The notes: generated from the letters alone by a model not told the origin. 64,000 nucleotides of DNA from an uncultured Eubacteriales bacterium (GCA_902801765.1 CADCJO010000003.1:1-64000); one strand, 5' to 3'; positions 7,943-18,968 are shown, numbered from the stretch's first letter. Program-made: numbers and translations.

Positions 7943-8032
7943 TACCCAGACAGGGAAATTTTGGTCCCTCCTGAATTGACAAAATTTTGTAATAATTGAT
8001 TGTAAATATTACGTATTTATGAAATAAATAGC

Positions 8033-8061
8033 TTGACATCGTTACAGAAATGAAATAAAAT
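8033..8061 (+). promoter_or_regulatory. Sigma-A promoter of the secreted SH3/peptidoglycan-binding gene
   Basis: TTGACA, a 17-nt spacer and TAAAAT lie about 85 nt upstream of the ATG at 8145. Confidence 0.75.
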
Positions 8062-8144
8062 AGACTTGGTTCCTTGTATGCACGAGGGACATTTATCCTG
8101 CAAATCCAGGATGAATGGATACACTGACGTGTGGAGGATGAACA

Positions 8145-11105
8145 ATGCGTACAGTATTTTTGCGCCGTGCTGCAGCCCTGCTGCTGGCACTGATATGCTG
8201 CCTGAGCGTGCTGCCCGCCATGGCGGAGACCTTTCCCCTGTCGGGCTACGCCACCACCAACCTGAACGTGCGGCAGCAGCCCTCCGCTTCCGCCACGGTA
8301 CTGGTCACCATTCCTTCCGGGGATATGGCCCTCATCACCGGAGAAAGCGGAAATTATTATGTTGTTACCTACGAGGGCAGACAAGGTTATGCTCTCAAGC
8401 AATATTTCCGCGTGGTGGACAGCGGCATCAGCCTGCCCGCCATTACACCCGTGCCGGAAACGGCGGGCGCGTCGTCCTATGAGGTGCTGTATTCCGGCAG
8501 CAAGGGCGAGGCGGTGGTGGCCCTGCAAAGCGCGCTGAAAGAACTGGGCTTTTACAGCGGCAAAGCCGACGGCGAATTCGGCTCCGGTACCCGCAGCGCC
8601 GTGACCGCCTTTCAGGCGAAGAACGGCCTCAGCCAGACCGGCAGCGCCGACGCGGCCACCCAGGCCCTGCTGTACGAGGGCAAGCCCAAGAACAGCAGGG
8701 GCAAGGCTACTCAGGTCAAAACCGTTTCCACCGTCCCCGGCGCTGAGATCAAAAAGGACAGCATGGGCCCGGCGGTCGTAAAGCTGCAGCTCCGGCTGAA
8801 AGAGCTGGGCTATTATACCGGCGCGGCGGACGGTGTCGCCGGCAGCGGCACCGTTTCCGCCATCAAGGCGTTCCAGAAAAAGAACGACCTGCGCCAGTCC
8901 AATACCGCCGATGTCATTACCCTGGCCCTGCTGTATTCCGACCAGGCGCTGCCCGCCAAGACGGTCAAAACCGCCGCGACGCCCACGCCCATTCCCACCG
9001 CGGTTCCCGCCAGCACGGCGGCCACCTTCCCCTTCTCCACCTATACCACCGCTTCCGTGAACCTGCGCAAATCCGCTTCCACCGCCGCCCAGCGCATCAC
9101 CACCGTGCCCAAGGGCGCGGAAATCGCAGTGCTGAGCATTTCGGGGGATTTCTTGAAAATCACCTATAAAGGCACCACGGGCTACATCGTGAGCGAATAC
9201 GCCTATGTGCCGCCCCAGTACGCGCCCGGCAAAGCCCTGAAAACGGACGCCGACGCGCAGAAGAATTATCCTTATCTGCAAACCGGCGACACCGGCAAGG
9301 ACGTGACCGTGCTCCAAAGCGCGCTGAAAGAGCTGGGCTTCCTGAGCCAGACCGCCAACGGCGCCTTTGACGCCGCCACCGCCGCCGCCCTGAAAGCCTT
9401 CCAGAAAGCGAACAATATCCGTCAGGACGGCATCGCCGCCCCCGAGGTGCTCAAGCTGATTTTCGAGGGCAAGCCCGTCAACAGCAAGGGCAAGAAGGTC
9501 ACCGTGAACACCCTGCCCAACCGCGAGGTGAGCGAACTGCACAACGGCCAGATGGGCGAGCAGGTGGTGGATTTGCAGCAGCGGCTGCAAAAGCTGGGGA
9601 TGTATACCGGAGAAATCACCGGCACCTACGGCACCGCCACGGCGAACGCGGTGAAGAAATTCCAGGAAACTCACAAACTGACCCAGGACGGCAAGGCGGG
9701 GGCCAAAACCCTGCGTCTGCTGTACCTGCTGACCGACAGTACCACGTCCCTGACCGTGACGGTGACCGCGTCCCCCGTACCTGCCGTGACCGAAATGACG
9801 GCGGATAACATTCTGGTGATGCGCAAGGGAACCAAGAGCCCCGAGGTCACCCGCCTGCAAAACCGCCTGAAGGAACTGGGCTACTATACCGGCCTGGCCG
9901 ACGGTGTGTACAGCGACGCGGTAGCCGCCGCCGTAAAGGACTTCCAGAAAAAGAGCGGCCTCACCCAGGACGGCGTGGCCGGTTTGACCACACAGCAGGC
10001 GCTGTACTCCGATTTCGCCGTATCCATCGCCACTCCCGCCCCGACGGAAACCCCCATGCCCGGCACCCCGGCCCCCATCGTCCTGTCCACCGCCCCTTCC
10101 CTGCAAACCCTCAAAACCGGCAGCAAGGGCGATCTGGTCAAAGCCCTGCAAACCAAGCTCAAGGAGCTGGGTTACTACACTGGCGCGATCGACGGCGATT
10201 ACGGCAGCTCCACCGCCTCCGCGGTGAAGGAATACCAGCGCCGCAACGGCCTGACCGCCGACGGCGTGGCGGGTGAAAAAACACTGCAAAAGCTGTACGG
10301 CAGCGCCAGCACCGCCGCCGCCACCGTTAAGCCTACCACCGCGCCCGCCGCAAATACCGCGGCCGTCCAGGCAACACTGCTGAAAAAAGGCGACAGAGGC
10401 AATGAAGTACGCGCCATGCAGGCGCGCCTGATGGCATTGGGCTACCTGACCAGCGCCGACGGCATCTATGGCATTTCCACCTACAACGCGGTGGTCGCGT
10501 TCCAGAAGAAAAACGGCCTGACCGCTGACGGTGTGGCCGGGGCCATGACCCTGAACCGCCTCAATTCCGAAAACGCCATTTCCGCCAGCGGCACGCTGCT
10601 GATCGGCGGCAATACCGCAGCCCAGCAGACCACGAGCAGTACAAGCGTTTCTTCCTCCGTGTTCACGGCGCCCTCCGCTTCTCAGGTGCAGTACGCCAAC
10701 TGGTATACCACCATCCGCGCCATCGCCAAGAAGATGCCCGATGTAGTGCTCTATGACCCCGACTCCGGCCTGCACTTCAACCTGCACATGTTCTCCTTCG
10801 GCAAGCATGCCGACAGTGAAACGCCTACGGCCGCCGATACCGCCATCCTGAACCAGGTGGTGGGCGTAAACGACTGGACGCCCAAGTACGTGTGGGTCTG
10901 CTTCCCGGACGGACAGGTGTACATCGGCTCCATCCACAGCCACGGCCACGAGGTGGACCATACCCCGAACAACAACCTGGAAGGCCATATCTGCCTCCAC
11001 TTCCCCCGCGTCATGAGCGAGGCCGAGCAGACTGGGCCCTACGCCGTCAGCCATCAGAAGGAAATCAACTGGGGCTGGGAGCTGACCCAGGCCATGGCAA
11101 AGTAA
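8145..11105 (+). CDS. Secreted multi-repeat SH3b/PG_binding_1 protein with C-terminal GHxCxHF domain
   Basis: This 986-residue exported protein starts with a signal peptide (about residues 1-27, ending PAMAE). Then come an SH3b domain (about 30-88), two PG_binding_1 repeats, a second SH3b domain (about 290-350), and five more PG_binding_1 repeats, each with the pattern LQxxLKELGYYTGxxDGxxGxxTxxAVxxFQ. Pro/Thr-rich linkers separate the blocks. Residues 870-986 form a distinct domain, also present in the protein at 49394-51760, with conserved GKHADS and GHICLHF (C950). PG_binding_1 repeats commonly precede L,D-transpeptidase domains, and HxCxH resembles their SHGCIR motif, so a cell-wall role is inferred but unproven. 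GGAGG precedes the ATG. Confidence 0.85.
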   Translation: MRTVFLRRAAALLLALICCLSVLPAMAETFPLSGYATTNLNVRQQPSASATVLVTIPSGDMALITGESGNYYVVTYEGRQGYALKQYFRVVDSGISLPAITPVPETAGASSYEVLYSGSKGEAVVALQSALKELGFYSGKADGEFGSGTRSAVTAFQAKNGLSQTGSADAATQALLYEGKPKNSRGKATQVKTVSTVPGAEIKKDSMGPAVVKLQLRLKELGYYTGAADGVAGSGTVSAIKAFQKKNDLRQSNTADVITLALLYSDQALPAKTVKTAATPTPIPTAVPASTAATFPFSTYTTASVNLRKSASTAAQRITTVPKGAEIAVLSISGDFLKITYKGTTGYIVSEYAYVPPQYAPGKALKTDADAQKNYPYLQTGDTGKDVTVLQSALKELGFLSQTANGAFDAATAAALKAFQKANNIRQDGIAAPEVLKLIFEGKPVNSKGKKVTVNTLPNREVSELHNGQMGEQVVDLQQRLQKLGMYTGEITGTYGTATANAVKKFQETHKLTQDGKAGAKTLRLLYLLTDSTTSLTVTVTASPVPAVTEMTADNILVMRKGTKSPEVTRLQNRLKELGYYTGLADGVYSDAVAAAVKDFQKKSGLTQDGVAGLTTQQALYSDFAVSIATPAPTETPMPGTPAPIVLSTAPSLQTLKTGSKGDLVKALQTKLKELGYYTGAIDGDYGSSTASAVKEYQRRNGLTADGVAGEKTLQKLYGSASTAAATVKPTTAPAANTAAVQATLLKKGDRGNEVRAMQARLMALGYLTSADGIYGISTYNAVVAFQKKNGLTADGVAGAMTLNRLNSENAISASGTLLIGGNTAAQQTTSSTSVSSSVFTAPSASQVQYANWYTTIRAIAKKMPDVVLYDPDSGLHFNLHMFSFGKHADSETPTAADTAILNQVVGVNDWTPKYVWVCFPDGQVYIGSIHSHGHEVDHTPNNNLEGHICLHFPRVMSEAEQTGPYAVSHQKEINWGWELTQAMAK

Positions 11106-11118
11106 GCATCTTCTCTTT

Positions 11119-11146
11119 CTCCCCGCTGTCGGCGGGGAGTTTTTTT
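11119..11146 (+). terminator. Terminator after the SH3/peptidoglycan-binding gene
   Basis: CTCCCCGC pairs with GCGGGGAG, followed by seven T residues, shortly after the stop codon at 11105. Confidence 0.88.
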
Positions 11147-11147
11147 C

Positions 11148-11176
11148 TTGCGTTTCTCCCGCTTTTCCCGTATAAT
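11148..11176 (+). promoter_or_regulatory. Sigma-A promoter of tex
   Basis: TTGCGT, a 17-nt spacer and TATAAT begin right after the T-run of the preceding terminator. Confidence 0.75.
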
Positions 11177-11219
11177 AAACCCTGCCGCGTTTGCGGAAAC
11201 AAACGCAAGGAGGATTTGT

Positions 11220-13370
<2,151 letters not shown>

Positions 13371-13377
13371 AGCGCTG

Positions 13378-13411
13378 AAAAAGCCGCGTCTGAGGATAGA
13401 CGCGGCTTTTT
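13378..13411. terminator. Bidirectional terminator between tex and the URO-D gene
   Basis: AAAAAGCCGCGTCT and AGACGCGGCTTTTT form a near-perfect stem with T-runs on both strands, between two convergent genes. Confidence 0.85.
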
Positions 13412-13434
13412 CCTGTTCAAGCTTTCTGTTTCGT

Positions 13435-14390
13435 TCAAAGGGCGCGGGCCTTCTCCACGACCCAGCGGATTTTTTCTTCGGGCAGCTCGTCGTGGATGCT
13501 GCAATCGGAACCCAGGATATATCCGCTTTTTCCGCCCTGGGCGATCAGGGCTTCCACTTCCCGTTCGATGGCCGCTCTGTCCGCCGTGTACAGGAAGCTG
13601 CCGGGCCGGTTGTCAAAGCCGCCCCACACGGTGCAGCCGAAATGCTTTTTCGCTTCATGAATGTCCATGATGTCAAAAAACCTTGACCAGCTGACGACGG
13701 GAGCCTTGTAGTCCTTCCAAACGGAAAGGCGGTTGGGCACTTCTTCCCAGGCGCAGAAGTGGATGGCGTTCATATCGCTCAGGGTGTTGGCATAGTCCAG
13801 CACCATTCTGTCGCTGGGGGCCACCCAATTCGCGTACTCCTCCGCGGTGAACCGGTTGATTTCTCCGCACTGGGCGCTGAAAAAGATGCCGTCCGCCCCG
13901 GATTCCTGAATGATGCCCTGCGCCAGCAGCTTCACATCCTCCGCCACGGTGCGGCAGGCGTACTTCATGGCTTCCGGGTTTTCCCGGATGAACCTCATCA
14001 TTTTGGGATACCCGATTTGCAGGCGGATATAGGACAGCGGCGCAAAGATCAGGTAAATCGCCGGGCATTCGTTTTCCAGGGCCTTCACCACTTTTTTGTC
14101 CGCTCGATCTGGCCCCGGATATAGGGGTGATTGGGCCCCAGGGGCTTCATCTGGTACAGGTTGGCGGGGTTTTCGATTTCCTTGAGGATCGGCGCGGGCC
14201 ATCCGAAATACTTGTCGCCGGACAGCTTCATGAAATCCACGTCCGTGTCGCGCAGAAACTTGGCCTGATAGGCGGCGAAGGCGTCGTCGTCGGCCCAGTA
14301 TGAAGGCGGCACGTGCTTCCACATGCACACGGCCACATGATCCGTTTCCTGGCCTTTGAAGGCGGCGGTTACCCGTTCTCGTTTATTCAT
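13435..14390 (-). pseudogene. Uroporphyrinogen decarboxylase-family protein, frame broken at A AAA AAG
   Basis: Two frames together encode a 318-residue member of the URO-D/corrinoid methyltransferase superfamily. The first begins MNKRERVTAAFKGQETDHV at 14390 (GAAGGAG upstream) and ends at a stop at 14087-14085. The second continues with DKKVVKALENECPAIYLIF to RWVVEKARAL. The change occurs at 14097-14091, where the zero-frame codons read ACA AAA AAG then TGG TGA. A -1 slip on A AAA AAG joins the frames exactly. The same sequence could come from loss of one A in a homopolymer, or from a sequencing error. The substrate of lone URO-D-family proteins cannot be predicted from sequence. It is followed by the shared terminator at 13378-13411. 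Confidence 0.75.
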
Positions 14391-14423
14391 GTCGGTATCT
14401 CCTTCATTCTTTTTTTCAGTATA

Positions 14424-14609
14424 TCCTTTGCTCTGCTGGATGTCAACGATCGTTTGTTCCGTCTGCGTCATGCCGGGCGAGGCGATCAGGCCGATATTTT
14501 GCATAGTTTCTTCCGGCGTGCGGCCGTTGATGCCGTGAACGCTGTCCACATAAACGCCCGCCAGGGCCAGATCGGCGCAGTTGTACGCCATTTTGCAGGC
14601 GGCGATGCC
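14424..14609 (-). pseudogene. C-terminal remnant of a serine-dehydratase-like (cyuA/UPF0597) gene
   Basis: Upstream of the URO-D start an open stretch reads CKMAYNCADLALAGVYVDS, then GINGRTPEETMQNIGLIASP, then GMTQTEQTIVDIQQ. It aligns by eye with the C-terminus of the adjacent intact CyuA (ISQAVEAGIFGYQM, then GVDANVEMVGRLGRQGMKET, then NNEIVDMM). It has no start codon with a ribosome site and opens right after a TAA. It is probably the tail of a decayed or partly deleted second family member. The alignment is mine by eye and could be coincidental over this short length. Confidence 0.5.
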
Positions 14610-14697
14610 TTATTACCTGCATACATCATCCTCCGGTTTTCCCGTCATTCGATTTCCGGGCCGCTGTCAAGCGCCAAATAAAGTGCGGCCAGCTTTT

Positions 14698-15996
14698 TCA
14701 GTTGGCCGGATGCTCTTCGAGCATCATATCCACGATTTCGTTATTGGTTTCCTTCATGCCCTGACGGCCGAGCCGGCCGACCATTTCCACATTGGCGTCC
14801 ACACCCTTGACCACGATGCCGTCGCCGGCGTAAAACTGCTGACCGTTTTTGTACATTTGATACCCGAAGATGCCCGCTTCCACGGCCTGGGAGATCTTCG
14901 CCGCGCAGGAGGGCTTCGCGCCGTCGCAGATCATGCCCGGAAGAATCGCCAGGGCGTTCGTGACGGTATGGGCGATGGTGACATAGTCTTCTCCCTGGAG
15001 ATAGGCGATTCCCGCTCCGGCGCCTACCCCGGCGCAGACTGCCCCGCAGAAAGCGGACAGGGTGCCGATATAGCTTTTTTGCTGGATGGCGATCAGATTG
15101 GACAGCGCCAGCGCACGGTAGAGGCGCTCCTCCGGCGCCTGCATGTCCCGCGCGTAAACGATCACCGGCACGGACACGGTGATGCCCTGGTTCCCGCTGC
15201 CAGAGTTGATAATGACAGGCAGGCTGCACCCGTTCATCCGGGCGTCGGACGCAGCGGCCGCCAGCGCCCTGGCCCTGATTTCCACCGGCGCTTCCTCATT
15301 CCCGTGGAACAGGAGGAGGGTTTTCCCGATGTTAGCGCCATACGGATGCCTGATTCCTTCCTCCGCAATGGCCATGTTGAAGTCGATCTGCCGGGAAAGA
15401 ATGTCTTGTATCTCCCCGATCTCCACGGAATTGGCAAAGTCACAGATGTCTGCCACATTCAGCAGGGAGCGGTCATCGTCGTCGCCCTCCTCCGGGCGGT
15501 TGGCCGAATGCTCAAACACCAGCTGACCGTTTTTCCGAATCCAGGTAATCCCGGTGTGAGTGTCCTCCACGCAGATGGTCACGCTGTCGCCGCCATGGGC
15601 CACCGTGATTTGGATTTCAAACACCCGGTCCACCATCAGATGCTCCACCCGGATCTCCGCCCGTTTCAGGTAATCCTGAATCAGAGGGAGCTGGGACGGC
15701 TGCACGTCGGCGATCACCTCCAGCATTTTTTCCGCTTTACCGGCCACCACCCCCGCGGCGGCGGCGGATTCCAGTCCCTTCATGCCGCCAGTGTTGGGCA
15801 CGACCACGCTTTTAACATTTTTGATGATGCTGCCCGAACAGCCGATCACGATGGTATCCGGTATGCAGCCCAGCACATCCCGCGCCTTGGCGGAAGCGTA
15901 CGCCACGGCGATCGGTTCCGTGCAGCCCATAGCGGGCACCAGCTCGTTCCGCAGAATGGAAAGATACGCCGCGTAACGTCTGTCTTCTTTCTGCAT
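14698..15996 (-). CDS. cyuA: L-cysteine desulfidase / UPF0597 family (serine dehydratase alpha-like) protein
   Basis: The 432-residue product matches the CyuA/YhaM family, which uses a 4Fe-4S cluster to split L-cysteine into pyruvate, ammonia and sulfide. Family blocks include ELVPAMGCTEPIAVAYASAK (C25), IGCSGSIIKN, VPNTGGMKG, SGSGNQGITVSVPV, and ICDGAKPSCAAKISQAV, providing the cysteines expected to hold the cluster. The ATG at 15996 follows GGAGG. A good promoter at 16227-16255 leaves a leader of about 230 nt with no recognised riboswitch. Together with cysE-cysS this suggests active cysteine turnover. Serine dehydratase activity is an alternative; the family name alone does not settle the substrate. 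Confidence 0.87.
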   Translation of the reverse strand: MQKEDRRYAAYLSILRNELVPAMGCTEPIAVAYASAKARDVLGCIPDTIVIGCSGSIIKNVKSVVVPNTGGMKGLESAAAAGVVAGKAEKMLEVIADVQPSQLPLIQDYLKRAEIRVEHLMVDRVFEIQITVAHGGDSVTICVEDTHTGITWIRKNGQLVFEHSANRPEEGDDDDRSLLNVADICDFANSVEIGEIQDILSRQIDFNMAIAEEGIRHPYGANIGKTLLLFHGNEEAPVEIRARALAAAASDARMNGCSLPVIINSGSGNQGITVSVPVIVYARDMQAPEERLYRALALSNLIAIQQKSYIGTLSAFCGAVCAGVGAGAGIAYLQGEDYVTIAHTVTNALAILPGMICDGAKPSCAAKISQAVEAGIFGYQMYKNGQQFYAGDGIVVKGVDANVEMVGRLGRQGMKETNNEIVDMMLEEHPAN

Positions 15997-16226
15997 CGGG
16001 GATTCCTCCGTCCAGATTTGTCTAACGGTGACAACAGTTTTTCAGCTATCGTTTACTATATACGGGAAAAGAAATGGAATGAATGTTTTCCACCATGATC
16101 GTTTTCATATGGTTTTGAGAAAACACGCTGAGTATTTCAATCAGCTTGTATGTACGCATCCGAAAGGTTCATCTGCGCTGGTTCTTCCATAAAGTCCAGC
16201 CATCACGCGTTGTTTCTTTTTTCTTG

Positions 16227-16255
16227 AATATACCATATTTCCTCTTTTCTTGCAA
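16227..16255 (-). promoter_or_regulatory. Sigma-A promoter upstream of cyuA
   Basis: The minus strand has TTGCAA, a 17-nt spacer and TATATT. The leader to the cyuA ATG is about 230 nt and contains a 17-codon ORF beginning MEEPAQMNLSDAY, of unknown significance. Confidence 0.6.
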
Positions 16256-16598
16256 GCCGAAATAAACAGGATTTCACGATTTTTTGCAGAATACACCAAT
16301 GGGTTCTTTGCTTTGGGACTTTAGTGACTTCGCTCCCTTGAAGCTATCAAAGTCTTACGGAAGCACAGAGTTCGGAAATGAATATGCAGCGCTGAATGAG
16401 ATCATAGCGGCGAATGCATGACAGAAGCAGGACACACAGCCTGAGGTATGCAGACGTTTCCTGCGCTGTCGATCAGCGCGTCCGCGCCTACGGCGCAGCG
16501 TTCTGCAAATGCTGCGACAGCAGAATCGTGGAGCCCTATCGTATCATCCATAAACCAACGCCCATTGAGCTTACCGTAACAGAAAGGAAAACAGAGCC
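16256..16598. other. Gene-poor interval before the GH43 gene
   Basis: This stretch of about 340 nt holds a 40-codon ORF (16299-16421, listed separately) and otherwise no gene, tRNA or clear terminator that I can see. GC-rich inverted segments occur around 16460-16540 without a T-tract. Confidence 0.5.
16299..16421 (+). pseudogene. 40-codon ORF, possible remnant of a larger gene
   Basis: The ORF starts MGSLLWDFSDFAPL and ends GNEYAALNEIIAANA before TGA. The composition looks protein-like, and the C-terminal helix resembles the ends of secreted binding proteins, but no ribosome site precedes the ATG. I do not recognise the family. With the remnant at 14424-14609 it suggests past deletion events in this part of the chromosome. 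Confidence 0.3.
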
Positions 16599-18041
16599 AT
16601 GGAAAAAACGTTTGTAAAAGGCGGAAATCCCTATCTTCCTCTGTGGGAACATATTCCGGACGGAGAACCCAGGGTGTTCACGTATCAGGGAGAGGAACGC
16701 GTATATCTCTATGGTTCCCATGATACGGAAAAAACGGAATACTGCGGCCGGGATTACGTCGTCTGGTCCGCGCCGGTAAAGAATCTGACGGATTGGACCT
16801 GCCATGGCACCTGCTACGAAGCGGCGGATCACAGCATCCTTTACGCCCCGGATGTGGTGCAGAAGGGAGATACCTTCTACCTTTACGCGGCGGAGCAGAA
16901 GGGATCGGTCATCCGGGTGGCGAAGTCCAAAACGCCCTGGGGCCCTTTTACCGACCCGGTCAAAACGGAGCTGGGCTTCGATCCCGGCGTGCTGGTGGAT
17001 GACGATGGGCGCGTATACGCCTATTGGGGCTTTTGCGCCTGCTATGCCGCGGAGCTGGAGGAGGACATGGCCACCATTCGCCCCGGCACGCTGCATCCGC
17101 ATCCCATGGGCCATTGCGATGCCGATTTTCCATGGTTCAAAGGGGAAAAGGAACACATCAGCGTGGAGGACGGCTTCTTTGAAGCGTCCAGCCCCCGGAA
17201 GATTTTCGGCAAGTATGTATATATCTATTCCAAAAGAACCGGGAAGCCCGTTCCGTCCCTGGGGGTGGACGGACCCAACAACGGTTTTCTGTCCTACAAA
17301 TGGAGCGATTACCCTCTGGAGGGCTACCGGCCGGGCGGCGACATCAGCTTCAATGGCGGCGAGATTCTGCCGGATGGGCCGGGAAAGGGCGTGATGACCT
17401 ATCGCTGGGGAAACAACCACGGCTCTGTGATGCAGATCAACGGCCAATGGTACATTTTCTATCACCGGCATACCGGCCAGAATGAATACTCCCGCCAGGC
17501 GATGCTGGAGCCCATCGACGCGGCGCAGGGAAAGGATGGAAAAATCTACCTGGGCAAAATCGTCTATCAGGCCAGGGAACCCGTTGCCTGCGGCCCGGTG
17601 GAGATGACCTCTCAGGGCCCGCAGATGGAGGGGCTGAACGCAAGGCAATGGGTTTCAGCCGGGTATGCCTGCCATCTGTACCATCCCAAAGGCCATCAGG
17701 CCTTTATCGCCCCGGTCTATGAGCGGCGGGCGGATGTTTCCGCGCCGATTTGCAATATCAGCGACGGCGTGACGGTCGGCTTCCGGTATCTGCGTTTTGG
17801 CTCCAATTCCCCTAAAACCGCAACGGTGATCCTTTCCAGCGGCGGAAACGCCACGCTCATCCTCCGGGTTGACGATTATCAGGGAAAAGAAATCGCCCGG
17901 GCGGACATACAGCCGGGCATGCACGAAATCACCGTCCCCCTGACGGCGGCGTTGATCGGAAGACGGGCCGTTTATTTTGAATTCAGGGCGTGCGGTGAAA
18001 ACACAGGTATCCAGTTTGACCGATTCACCTTTGATGATTAA
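16599..18041 (+). CDS. Glycoside hydrolase family 43 protein with C-terminal CBM6-like domain
   Basis: The 480-residue protein has a GH43 five-bladed propeller. NPYLPLWEHIPDGEPRVF carries the likely catalytic base D21, LGFDPGVLVDDDGRVYAYWG a second acidic residue, and GFFEASSPRKIFGKYVY the likely acid E. The C-terminal 130 residues (VGFRYLRFGSN..., IQFDRFTFDD) look like a CBM6-type beta-sandwich. GH43 enzymes act on arabinose- or xylose-containing plant polysaccharides; which one is not predictable. There is no signal peptide, so it probably acts in the cytoplasm on imported oligosaccharides. AAAGGA precedes the ATG. No sugar transporter is adjacent. Confidence 0.9.
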   Translation: MEKTFVKGGNPYLPLWEHIPDGEPRVFTYQGEERVYLYGSHDTEKTEYCGRDYVVWSAPVKNLTDWTCHGTCYEAADHSILYAPDVVQKGDTFYLYAAEQKGSVIRVAKSKTPWGPFTDPVKTELGFDPGVLVDDDGRVYAYWGFCACYAAELEEDMATIRPGTLHPHPMGHCDADFPWFKGEKEHISVEDGFFEASSPRKIFGKYVYIYSKRTGKPVPSLGVDGPNNGFLSYKWSDYPLEGYRPGGDISFNGGEILPDGPGKGVMTYRWGNNHGSVMQINGQWYIFYHRHTGQNEYSRQAMLEPIDAAQGKDGKIYLGKIVYQAREPVACGPVEMTSQGPQMEGLNARQWVSAGYACHLYHPKGHQAFIAPVYERRADVSAPICNISDGVTVGFRYLRFGSNSPKTATVILSSGGNATLILRVDDYQGKEIARADIQPGMHEITVPLTAALIGRRAVYFEFRACGENTGIQFDRFTFDD

Positions 18042-18111
18042 AAAGGATTGGTTTATTATTGCGGCGGAGGAAGATCGCCGCCAGCAAAGGGACGCCAGAA
18101 AGGAATAGGGA

Positions 18112-18939
18112 ATGAAAGAATATCGTTTTTACGGCTGGGAAACAGCCCATGTCCGGGACGCCCTGGGCCTGACCCCCTGCGATTACTATGACCTGCTTTC
18201 CGAAATCTGGTGCCCGGAGACTTGCGCGCCGCGGATGCGGAAAGACTGGACGCCGGACAATAAAACCCTGGGCCAGTGCTCCATCACAGCTTTCCTGATC
18301 CAGGATCTCTACGGCGGAAAGGTGTACGGCGTGCCGCTGGGCGACGGGAATTTTCATTGCTTCAACAATGTGGACGGCTGCGTGTTCGACCTCACCAGCG
18401 AGCAATTCGGGGATGAAAAGCTGGATTATACCGATTGCCCCGAGCAAAAACGGGCCGTTCATTTTGCCAAGACGGAAAAAAAGGAACGGTACGAGCTGCT
18501 GAAAGAAAGGCTGTTTGCCAAACGGGCAGAGAGGACGGAGCCTGTGAGCAAGTATCTGAGCCGGGCGAAGGAACTTCGGGCCGCCGTCACGCCCCATTAT
18601 AACTGCGGGCAAAGCGTGGTGCTGCCCTTTGCGTCAGACGCGGGGCTGACCGAGGAGCAGGCCATGGGCATTTGCGCAAACTTTGGCGGCGGGCTGAAAA
18701 GGGCCGCGGCCTGCGGTGCCATCACCGGCGGCCTGGTGGTGCTGGGTTTGTTTGGCATCGGCAATCCGGCGGCGTACTATCAGGCGCTGCGGGAAAACCA
18801 CGAAGGCATGCTGGACTGCGCGGCGCTGCTGCAGCGGAACAGGGAATTGGGCGGCGAAAAAAAGCCCCATTGCGACGCGCTGATATATGAGTGCGTTACG
18901 CTGGTGGAAAAGATTCTCCGAGAGCATGGAAAGATCTGA
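18112..18939 (+). CDS. YunG-like domain fused to a C_GCAxxG_C_C redox domain
   Basis: The 275-residue protein appears to join two families. Residues 1-105 resemble YunG (WTPDNKTLGQCSITAFLIQD, KVYGVPLGDGNFHCFN, CVFDLTSEQF). Residues 155-270 match the C_GCAxxG_C_C family: NCGQSVV (C165), GICANFGGG (C188), AACGAITGG (C201), and a late cysteine pair (CDALIYEC). That second family is thought to be redox-active or metal-binding. The ATG at 18112 follows AAAGGAATAGGG. It lies 70 nt after the GH43 gene and could be co-transcribed. The biochemical role is unknown, and I have not seen this fusion named. Confidence 0.75.
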   Translation: MKEYRFYGWETAHVRDALGLTPCDYYDLLSEIWCPETCAPRMRKDWTPDNKTLGQCSITAFLIQDLYGGKVYGVPLGDGNFHCFNNVDGCVFDLTSEQFGDEKLDYTDCPEQKRAVHFAKTEKKERYELLKERLFAKRAERTEPVSKYLSRAKELRAAVTPHYNCGQSVVLPFASDAGLTEEQAMGICANFGGGLKRAAACGAITGGLVVLGLFGIGNPAAYYQALRENHEGMLDCAALLQRNRELGGEKKPHCDALIYECVTLVEKILREHGKI

Positions 18940-18968
18940 TACGAACAGCCTTGCCGAAAATGAGTGAT

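Noticed and set aside
7881..11054. A 1057-codon open frame on the minus strand opposite the SH3/peptidoglycan-binding gene
   Set aside because: Its composition is Gly/His/Val-rich without recognisable domains, and it mirrors a well-supported gene; long antisense frames are common in GC-rich genes.
11148..11219. 24 extra N-terminal codons for tex
   Set aside because: They lie across the tex promoter, whereas AAGGAGG precedes the ATG at 11220.
15996..16226. A riboswitch in the long cyuA leader
   Set aside because: I found no known aptamer core or terminator/antiterminator pair in it.
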